Positions 1 through 4,835 of a stretch of DNA of 9,052 nucleotides are shown piece after piece. This DNA comes from an uncultured Cellvibrio sp. GTDB taxonomy: Bacteria; Pseudomonadota; Gammaproteobacteria; Pseudomonadales; Cellvibrionaceae. A model generated the notes under the pieces. It made no database searches and was not told the origin of the DNA. It saw only the letters and a list, made by a program, of their open reading frames with translations. The translations under genes and the position numbers were made by a program. Every line of letters begins with the position of its first letter. Position 1 is the stretch's first letter. The stretch is from contig CAMLRI010000051.1 of the NCBI GenBank assembly GCA_946482385.1, positions 1 to 9,052 on the forward strand. Direction: 5' to 3'.

Positions 1-1
1 C

Positions 2-2083
2 CGTCGCCCGCAGGATGTGGTGCTTGAGTCTCAACCCGAAGTTATCTCCTTGGCACAGGCAGAGCCCCCGTGTGTTGCTCCATTATCCCTTGGCGATCAG
101 GCCGAAGCGGAAGCGGGCGGCAACAAGCCGGTAGCAGTGGATGGGGATAAAACTGTCTACGTCGCCCCGCCCCGCCCGGTCGCGCCATCGCCCGCCGCTG
201 TGGACGATAGCGCCCTGACACGCTACAGCGCGCGCCACAACCACTCCGCTGGCTTTGCCCAGGCGCGGGAGCTGGTGGCCAAATCCCTCAGCAGCGGCAT
301 GTTGCTGAAAAAACGCTTTTTGCTGGAGGAGGTGCTGGGTGAGGGCGGGATGGGGACCGTTTATAAAACCAAGGATTTGCGCAAGGTAGAGGCCGAGGAT
401 CCCAACCCCTACATAGCCACCAAGGTGCTTAACTCGGCATTCAAGGATCACCCGGATGCCTTTGTCACCCTGCAGCAGGAAACGGCTAAATCCCAAACCC
501 TGGCGCATCCCAATATAGTCACCGTGCACGATTTCGATCGCGACGGCGATACCCTGTTTATGACCATGGAGTTATTGCAGGGCGAGCCGCTCGACAAACT
601 GCTCAAAGATAGCCGCGGCCGTGGCCTGCCCAAGGCGCAGGTATTGAGTATTACCCGCGATCTCTGCGCCGCCCTGGCCTATGCCCATCAGCGCCAACTG
701 ATCCATGCGGATTTTAAGCCGGGCAACATCTTTGTTTCCGGCGATGGCCACGCCAAGGTACTGGATTTTGGTATTGCCCGTGCCGCCTCCAAGGAATCGC
801 AAAAGCACAAGTTTGATGCCGGGCAGCTGGGCGCCCTGACCCCGGCCTACGCCACCATAGAAATGGTAAGGGATGAACCCGTCAGCTTCAGCGATGACGT
901 TTATGCCCTGGCCTGCGTTGTGTACGAGATGTTCTCCGGGCGTCACCCCTATAACAATCGTTCGGCCCTGGAAGCCCAGCAGCAAAAGCTCAAGCCCCAG
1001 CGGTTGGATATGCTGAGTGCGCGGGAATGGAAGGCGCTCAGCCACGCCCTGGCGCTGGAAAAGGCGGCGCGCACCCCCAGCATCAGCCTGTTTATGCGCG
1101 AGTTGTTCCCGCGCCGTGGCGCCTGGCGTGTACGCGCGGCCGTGGCGGTGGCGGCCATATCGCTGCTGGGCGCCGGTTGGTTTGCCTACCACCAGTATCA
1201 GGAAAGCCTGCGCAATGCCGAAACCGTGGCGCAAAAGCTGGCGGAGGCCCAGGCCTGCTTTGCCCGCAGCGATTTTAGCTGTGCCCTTGAGCAGAGCCTG
1301 GTGGCGGTTAACTTGGCGCCGGATAACGCTGTGGCGGTGCAGTTGCTGGAGCAGGCCAAACTGGCGAAAGAAAGCCGCGCCCTGGAGGAAAAAGCCCGTG
1401 CATTGCTGGATGAGGCCAATGCCTGCCTGGCGCAGGGCGATGCGATTTGTGTGCAGGTAAAGGCGCGCGATCTGCTGGCGCTGGAGCCGGCTAATGTGCA
1501 GGCCCAGCAGTTGCTGGCCACCGCCAATCAGCAGCTGCAGGATCGCGCCCTGGAGGATTTGGCTGCCCAAGCGGATAGCTGCCTGGCCCAGGCGGATCTG
1601 GCTTGTGCCGAATTGTTTTTGGGCAAAGCGCGGGAATTAAACCCAATACACCCCACCAGCCTGGCCCTGGGCCAGCGAATAGAGGCCCAGCAGCAGGCGC
1701 TGCGCGAGCGCCAGGCTGGCTTGGCACAGCAGGTTCAGCAGGGGTTAACCCGCGCCAACCAATGCTTGGCCAGGCGCGACTACGCCTGCGTGTCGGCGGC
1801 TGCGGAACAGGTATTGGCGCTGGAGCCGAGCAATGCCCAGGCGATAGAGTTGAAGCAGTCTGCCAACCTGGCGCAAAGCCAAGCGCGGGATCTGTCGCAA
1901 AAAGTGGATAAGCTGCTGGGTGAAGCCCGTGCCTGTATGGATAAAAAGAATTACTCCTGTAGTATCGCCAAGGCTGAGTCGGCACTGGATTTGATACCAG
2001 GGCATCGCGAGGCGCAGGCGCTTAAAACCCGCGCCCAGGAGACCCAGCGCCAACTCAAGGAATCCGGTTTTAAAATCCAATAA
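2..2083 (+). CDS. Membrane-anchored Hanks-type Ser/Thr protein kinase with C-terminal cysteine-paired TPR-like repeats (5' partial)
   Basis: Transfers phosphate from ATP to Ser/Thr of unknown substrates. Residues are numbered from the GTG at base 17. Residues 1-95 are a Pro/Ala-rich linker. The kinase domain spans about 99-365: glycine loop GEGGMGTVY (108-116), Lys136, likely alpha-C Glu155, catalytic loop HADFKPGN (230-237), DFG (250-252), TPAYATIEM (275-283) and SDDVYALA (292-299). One hydrophobic segment (about 373-391) should cross the inner membrane. After it come five TPR-like repeats to residue 675, each with a C-x7-C pair. By orientation the kinase should be cytoplasmic and the repeats periplasmic. 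The frame is open to the left edge, and AGGA sits only 1 base before GTG17, too close for a ribosome site, so the true start is probably upstream. HAD replaces HRD (non-RD kinase), and the APE-like position is degenerate. Followed after 30 bases by an exported-protein gene, probably in one operon. Family call is firm; role unknown. Confidence 0.9.
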   Translation, partial: RRPQDVVLESQPEVISLAQAEPPCVAPLSLGDQAEAEAGGNKPVAVDGDKTVYVAPPRPVAPSPAAVDDSALTRYSARHNHSAGFAQARELVAKSLSSGMLLKKRFLLEEVLGEGGMGTVYKTKDLRKVEAEDPNPYIATKVLNSAFKDHPDAFVTLQQETAKSQTLAHPNIVTVHDFDRDGDTLFMTMELLQGEPLDKLLKDSRGRGLPKAQVLSITRDLCAALAYAHQRQLIHADFKPGNIFVSGDGHAKVLDFGIARAASKESQKHKFDAGQLGALTPAYATIEMVRDEPVSFSDDVYALACVVYEMFSGRHPYNNRSALEAQQQKLKPQRLDMLSAREWKALSHALALEKAARTPSISLFMRELFPRRGAWRVRAAVAVAAISLLGAGWFAYHQYQESLRNAETVAQKLAEAQACFARSDFSCALEQSLVAVNLAPDNAVAVQLLEQAKLAKESRALEEKARALLDEANACLAQGDAICVQVKARDLLALEPANVQAQQLLATANQQLQDRALEDLAAQADSCLAQADLACAELFLGKARELNPIHPTSLALGQRIEAQQQALRERQAGLAQQVQQGLTRANQCLARRDYACVSAAAEQVLALEPSNAQAIELKQSANLAQSQARDLSQKVDKLLGEARACMDKKNYSCSIAKAESALDLIPGHREAQALKTRAQETQRQLKESGFKIQ
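1235..2041 (+). repeat. Five TPR-like protein repeats, each with a C-x7-C pair
   Basis: Within the kinase gene, residues about 407-675 form five diverged repeats. Each has the pattern A-x-x-C, a short polar turn (for example LAQGDAI or MDKKNYS), Cys, a helix, then A-L-x-L-x-P and a final Ala-rich helix, which resembles the TPR consensus. The pairs are C414/C422, C470/C478, C522/C530, C583/C591 and C640/C648, so the inner spacing is exactly seven residues in all five. Steps between repeats are 56, 52, 61 and 57 residues, longer than the 34 of a bare TPR, which leaves room for an extra helix per unit. These are the only cysteines after the transmembrane segment. Disulfide formation between the two helices of each repeat is inferred, not shown. 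Confidence 0.8.
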
Positions 2084-2084
2084 T

Positions 2085-2099
2085 CTGGCCCAGGGCCAG
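2085..2099 (+). other. Intercistronic hairpin between kinase gene and exported-protein gene
   Basis: CTGGCCC, a central A, then GGGCCAG form a perfect inverted repeat starting one base after the kinase stop codon. A realistic RNA fold has a CTGGC/GCCAG stem with a 5-base loop, or one more pair and a 3-base loop. There is no T-run after it, so it is not an intrinsic terminator. Its 3' arm overlaps the start of the purine-rich ribosome site of the next gene. Confidence 0.4.
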
Positions 2100-2100
2100 G

Positions 2101-2107
2101 AAGGGAG
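2101..2107 (+). promoter_or_regulatory. Ribosome binding site for the exported-protein gene
   Basis: AAGGGAG lies 6 bases before the ATG at 2114, within a longer purine tract AGGAAGGGAG. It is one of the clearest ribosome sites in the window and supports this start. It directly follows, and slightly overlaps, the hairpin at 2085-2099. Confidence 0.65.
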
Positions 2108-2113
2108 TGGACT

Positions 2114-2794
2114 ATGCGTAAATTGTGTTTGTTGTTAACCCTGCTGGCGTTCGCCGGCACTCAGGTACAAGCGTTTGATTTAAAAGACCTGGCGCGCAAT
2201 ATCGACCGATCGCACAAGTGCAAAAGCGGCGATAGTTCCTGTAAAAACCGCGAGCGGCTCAAAGCAGTGGCGCGGGTGGCGGCGATTGCCGGCACTGTGG
2301 CGCTGATTACCAAAATGGTGATCGACCACCGCTCCAAGCGCCTGCAAGAGGCGGAAGCCGTGGCTGAGGACTACAAAAGCCAGCACCAGCATTTGCCCGC
2401 CGAGCCGGTGGCTACGGAATACATCACCAAAACCCTGCCGGGGCCTGTGGTGGAGCCAGGTAAAGAGGTGGTGGTGCAGTCGGATATAGTGGTGGTGCCC
2501 GGCACCAAAAAGCGCAAAACCCTGATTGAGGAGCGCATTGCCATTTACGACAACGAAGATAACACCAAGGAATTGAATAACCTGACCAAACCGGTTAACG
2601 CCAAAACCAAAACCGGTGGCCGCTACCAGAATGAGTTCTCCTTTACCCTGCCCGAAGGCTTGCCCCAGGGGGTTTACCCAATCAAAACCCAATTGTTGCT
2701 GGATGGTGAGGTGGTGAGTGAGTCGAGCAATGATATCCAGCTGGTGCTGCATGTGGATGAGCGCGGCGCTATGCAGCTGGTGGCTATGCGCTAA
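2114..2794 (+). CDS. Exported protein of unknown function with C-x6-C pair and beta-rich C-terminal domain
   Basis: I do not recognise this 226-residue protein. Residues 1-20 look like a Sec signal peptide (MRKLCLLLTLLAFAGTQVQA) with likely cleavage before FDLK; no lipobox is seen. The mature N-terminus holds a lone cysteine pair, C36 and C43, in a Lys/Ser/Asp-rich turn. Residues 51-70 form a second hydrophobic stretch flanked by basic residues on both sides, either a membrane anchor or a buried helix. A charged helical segment follows (about 71-93). Residues 107-215 alternate like beta strands, with a FTLPEGLPQGVYPIKTQLLL stretch typical of an Ig-like or beta-sandwich fold. The start is supported by AAGGGAG 6 bases upstream. 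It lies 30 bases after the kinase stop with no terminator between, so co-transcription is likely, and a partnership with the kinase ectodomain is a reasonable inference. Confidence 0.8.
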   Translation: MRKLCLLLTLLAFAGTQVQAFDLKDLARNIDRSHKCKSGDSSCKNRERLKAVARVAAIAGTVALITKMVIDHRSKRLQEAEAVAEDYKSQHQHLPAEPVATEYITKTLPGPVVEPGKEVVVQSDIVVVPGTKKRKTLIEERIAIYDNEDNTKELNNLTKPVNAKTKTGGRYQNEFSFTLPEGLPQGVYPIKTQLLLDGEVVSESSNDIQLVLHVDERGAMQLVAMR

Positions 2795-2820
2795 GCAATC
2801 CAAGCCTCTCGTCAGTGAAA

Positions 2821-2844
2821 CAAAGGCGCCCTAGGGCGCCTTTG
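2821..2844. terminator. Bidirectional intrinsic terminator (24-base perfect palindrome) overlapping the murU end
   Basis: The half CAAAGGCGCCCT is followed by its exact complement, giving a hairpin with a 10-base-pair GC-rich stem and a CTAG loop. Reading left (murU), the stem ends in TTTG followed by TTTC, a usable U-rich tail. Reading right (exported-protein gene), it ends in TTTGTGGTTT, a weaker tail. It sits 26 bases after the plus-strand stop at 2794. On the minus strand it contains the last three murU codons (Lys-Ala-Pro) and the TAG stop at 2831-2833. Confidence 0.8.
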
Positions 2845-3559
2845 TGGTTTCCGGGGAGTGGTTTTGCCTCTGATGCTGCAGCAAATACTGCTCCAGGGCG
2901 GCGAGCCGCTCGGGGGTGCCCACATCGCTCCACTGGCCATGGTGCACCTGGGCGCTGATTTGCCCCAGTTCGATAAAGTGGCGCAGGGCCTCCCCCAGGG
3001 GAAACTTGTAGCGCAAGTGCGGGTAGCCTTGAATCAGCTGGGGATGCAACAGGCTGATGCCGGCAAAGGTGTACCTGTGGGGGTGGATTTGCTGGGGGTC
3101 GGGCACCAGCTGGCTGCCTTCCAGGGCAAAATCCCCCTGGGGGTGGAATGCCGGGTTGGGTACCAGTAATAAGTGGCCGAGCAGCCCATCCCCTAAACCC
3201 TGCCGGCAAAAACTGGCCAGATCCAGGTCGCACCAAACATCGCCATTAATCAACAGAAAGGGCTGCTCGCCCAGTAGCGGCATGGCCTGGCGCAAGGCGC
3301 CGCCGGTTTCCAATGGCTCCGGCTCCTCCGAGAAACTGACGTCCAGGCCGTAGCGGCTGCCATCGCCCACATGGGTGCGGATTTTCTCGCCCAGGTGAGC
3401 CAGGTTGATAATGACCCTGGTGATGCCCGCCCCGGCGAGTTGCTCCAGGTGATAGTCGAGCAGCGGTTTGCCGGCGGCCGGCAGCAGGGGTTTGGGGGTG
3501 TGGTCGGTGAGCGGGCGCATACGCTGGCCCAGCCCGGCGGCCAGGATCATGGCGATCAT
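2831..3559 (-). CDS. murU: N-acetylmuramate alpha-1-phosphate uridylyltransferase MurU
   Basis: Joins MurNAc-alpha-1-phosphate with UTP to give UDP-MurNAc and pyrophosphate, the last step of the cytoplasmic cell-wall recycling route known from Pseudomonas, which bypasses MurA and MurB. The 242-residue protein has the nucleotidyltransferase fold. The signature LAAGLGQRMRPLT lies at 6-18, TPKPLLP with Lys23 at 21-27, DGSRYGL at 66-72, ETGGAL at 84-89, the metal-binding NGDVW at 105-109 and DVGTPERL at 212-219. The start MIAMILAAG matches my memory of the Pseudomonas protein (MKAMILAAG). Its ATG overlaps the amgK stop as ATGA, indicating translational coupling to the enzyme that supplies its substrate. 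Slightly longer than the roughly 223-residue Pseudomonas protein, mainly through a Gln/His-rich tail. That tail's final codons are shared with the terminator palindrome. General sugar-1-phosphate nucleotidyltransferase is the fallback, but the amgK neighbour makes MurU very likely. Confidence 0.93.
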   Translation of the reverse strand: MIAMILAAGLGQRMRPLTDHTPKPLLPAAGKPLLDYHLEQLAGAGITRVIINLAHLGEKIRTHVGDGSRYGLDVSFSEEPEPLETGGALRQAMPLLGEQPFLLINGDVWCDLDLASFCRQGLGDGLLGHLLLVPNPAFHPQGDFALEGSQLVPDPQQIHPHRYTFAGISLLHPQLIQGYPHLRYKFPLGEALRHFIELGQISAQVHHGQWSDVGTPERLAALEQYLLQHQRQNHSPETTKAP

Positions 3560-4629
3560 GGGGTGTCCCCCGCGCAGCGGTAGTCGCTGTACCAGGCTTG
3601 CTGTTCCGCCAGGGGCAGCAGGTGCTGCTGCAGCCAGTCGTAAAAAGCCGCCAGTTGCGGGTACTGGCTGGCTGTTTCCAGGGTGTAGCGCAGCACTAAT
3701 GGCAGGTCCTGCAGGTAGCCGGGTTTGCCGTCGCGCAGGTGCAGGCGGGCAAAAATCCCCAGCACTTTAATATGGCGCTGCAGTCCCATCCAATCAAACC
3801 ACTGCAGGAACTGGCTATTGCTGATGGATGTCAGTTGGCCATCGGCCTGGAGTGCCTGCAGGTAGCTCAGCGCCCAGTGTTGGGCTTGGGCCTGCGGCCA
3901 GCGTTTGTAGCAATCCTTCAGTAGTGACACCAGGTCATAGGTGATGGCACCCCAGAGGGCGCCCTGGAAGTCGATGATGCCCAGGCTGCCATCGCTGCAC
4001 AGGATCAGGTTGCGCGAGTGATAGTCGCGGTGCACCAGCACCTGGGGTTGCGCCAGGGCGTTGTCTTCCAGTTGGGTAAATACCTGGTTGAGCATTTGTT
4101 GTTCATCATGGCTGGGGCTGTAGCCCAGCAGTGGCTGCACAAACCAGTCGCCAAACAGTTCCAGCTCGCGGCGCAGCAGGGCGCGGTCGTAGCGCGGAAT
4201 CAGGCCGGGCTGGTCGGGGCAGGCTTGCAAGCGGCGCAGTTCAGCCATGGCTTGGCCGTAAAGGCTGTCGGCATTGGCTGGCGTTAAGGCGCGATACAGC
4301 AGTTGATCGCCAAAGTCCTCCACCAGCAGAAAACCCTGGTCGGCATCGGCGGCGATAATGCGCGGGCTGGCCAGGCCGTTGGCGCGTAAATGTTCGGCCA
4401 GGGCGACAAACTGGCGAGTGTCTTCGCTGCTGGGTGGCGCATCTACCGCCAGCAATGGGCTGCTCCAGGGGTAGCGAAAATAGCGCCTGAAGCCGGCGTC
4501 GCCGCCCAGGGGGGTCAGCTGGGGATCCTGGTTATGCCCCGCTTGAGCCTGGGTTATCCAGTGAGCGAGTGCTAACTTGCGGGTGTCGGTCGCGGTGGTG
4601 GCGATACTGGGGGAGGGGGTCTGGCTCAT
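3556..4629 (-). CDS. amgK: Anomeric N-acetylmuramate/N-acetylglucosamine kinase AmgK
   Basis: Phosphorylates MurNAc and GlcNAc at the anomeric carbon with ATP, yielding the alpha-1-phosphate that MurU uses. In Pseudomonas this route gives intrinsic tolerance to fosfomycin (established knowledge). The 357-residue protein belongs to the aminoglycoside phosphotransferase/choline kinase-like family. An ATP-site segment GGDAGFRRYFR lies at 42-52, the LLVEDFGDQLL stretch at 101-111, the catalytic loop VHRDYHSRNL at 199-208 with Asp202 as base, the metal-binding IIDFQGA at 218-224, and YDLVSLL at 231-237. No signal peptide is present, so it acts in the cytoplasm. It is first in the amgK-murU operon and overlaps murU by 4 bases. 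No strong ribosome site precedes the ATG; the nearest AGGA is 17 bases away. The family also includes other small-molecule kinases, but the neighbour murU settles the assignment. Confidence 0.92.
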   Translation of the reverse strand: MSQTPSPSIATTATDTRKLALAHWITQAQAGHNQDPQLTPLGGDAGFRRYFRYPWSSPLLAVDAPPSSEDTRQFVALAEHLRANGLASPRIIAADADQGFLLVEDFGDQLLYRALTPANADSLYGQAMAELRRLQACPDQPGLIPRYDRALLRRELELFGDWFVQPLLGYSPSHDEQQMLNQVFTQLEDNALAQPQVLVHRDYHSRNLILCSDGSLGIIDFQGALWGAITYDLVSLLKDCYKRWPQAQAQHWALSYLQALQADGQLTSISNSQFLQWFDWMGLQRHIKVLGIFARLHLRDGKPGYLQDLPLVLRYTLETASQYPQLAAFYDWLQQHLLPLAEQQAWYSDYRCAGDTP

Positions 4630-4669
4630 GCCGGCGCTAGGCTCATTCCTGGGTAGGTTAAAACGGCCG

Positions 4670-4698
4670 ATTCTACCCCAGGGGCGGTGACTTATTCA
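4670..4698 (-). promoter_or_regulatory. Predicted sigma-70-type promoter for amgK-murU
   Basis: On the minus strand TAGAAT (4675 to 4670) matches the -10 consensus at five of six positions. At 17-base spacing the -35 position reads TGAATA (4698 to 4693), a weak match. Transcription would begin near 4663 and give a leader of about 34 bases to the amgK ATG at 4629. Position in the divergent spacer and mirror symmetry with the lptD-side element support it; the poor -35 keeps confidence modest. Confidence 0.4.
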
Positions 4699-4727
4699 TT
4701 CCCTGTGTGCGCCTATTGCAGTAGAAT
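4699..4727 (+). promoter_or_regulatory. Predicted sigma-70-type promoter for lptD-surA
   Basis: TAGAAT at 4722-4727 is a good -10. At 17-base spacing the -35 position is TTCCCT (4699-4704), only three of six matches, so activation or another sigma factor may be needed. The start site would be near 4734, leaving about 100 bases of leader before lptD. I looked for a sigma-E type element (GAACTT with a TCTGA-like -10), known for E. coli lptD, and did not find one. A second AT-rich hexamer, TATAAA at 4795-4800, has no credible -35. Confidence 0.4.
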
Positions 4728-4800
4728 CGCCGCACTTTTTAGGTATGTATTGAGTTATTGAGCGCAGGGTCGGCCCACTTGTGGCTGCCCGGTGTATAAA

Positions 4801-4835
4801 AGAAAGCTCTTAATGAATAGAGAAAGCTGTTAATG
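4801..4835 (+). repeat. Tandem duplication of the translation start region before lptD
   Basis: AGAAAGCTCTTAATG (4801-4815) recurs 20 bases later as AGAAAGCTGTTAATG (4821-4835), 14 of 15 positions identical. Each copy holds a purine-rich AGAAAG followed by an ATG; the second ATG is the lptD start. The 20-base period puts the two ATGs in different frames. Confidence 0.7.
4813..4833 (+). other. Possible six-codon leader ORF overlapping the lptD start
   Basis: The ATG of the first repeat copy opens MNRESC and ends at TAA 4831-4833, which overlaps the lptD ATG in the arrangement TAATG. This is a classical layout for translational coupling or re-initiation. The upstream AGAAAG is a weak ribosome site, identical to the one before lptD. 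Whether it is translated cannot be judged from one sequence, and a short ORF in a duplicated segment can arise by chance. Confidence 0.3.

Larger units (their letters stand above)
4668..4729. repeat. 9-base inverted repeat framing the amgK/lptD divergent promoter region
   Basis: CGATTCTAC at 4668-4676 and its exact reverse complement GTAGAATCG at 4721-4729 are separated by 44 bases. Each arm carries TAGAAT reading outward, so the symmetry coincides with the two predicted -10 elements. The centre of symmetry falls between 4698 and 4699. The arms could also be the two halves of a regulator site, but the 44-base spacer makes paired promoters the simpler reading. Confidence 0.6.

Noticed and set aside
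17..19. GTG as the true start of the kinase gene
   Set aside because: AGGA is only one base upstream, too close for a ribosome site, and the frame is open to the window edge, so a start further left is more likely.
572..1570. Long minus-strand ORF (332 codons) opposite the kinase gene
   Set aside because: It lies wholly antisense to a gene with clear kinase motifs and repeat structure. Its translation is Gln/Leu/Gly-rich with no recognisable domain, as expected for the shadow of a GC-rich gene.
2180..2803. Minus-strand ORF (207 codons) opposite the exported-protein gene
   Set aside because: The product is His/Phe/Gly-rich and low in complexity, without a ribosome site. The plus-strand gene has a signal peptide and a good ribosome site.
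4626..4646. Minus-strand six-codon ORF (MSLAPA) overlapping the amgK start as ATGA
   Set aside because: It mirrors the lptD leader ORF in length, but its ATG directly abuts AGGA with no spacing for ribosome binding and no repeat supports it. Probably chance.
4630..4832. Sigma-E type promoter for lptD
   Set aside because: Searched because E. coli lptD is sigma-E controlled; no GAACTT-like -35 with a matching -10 was seen in this spacer.
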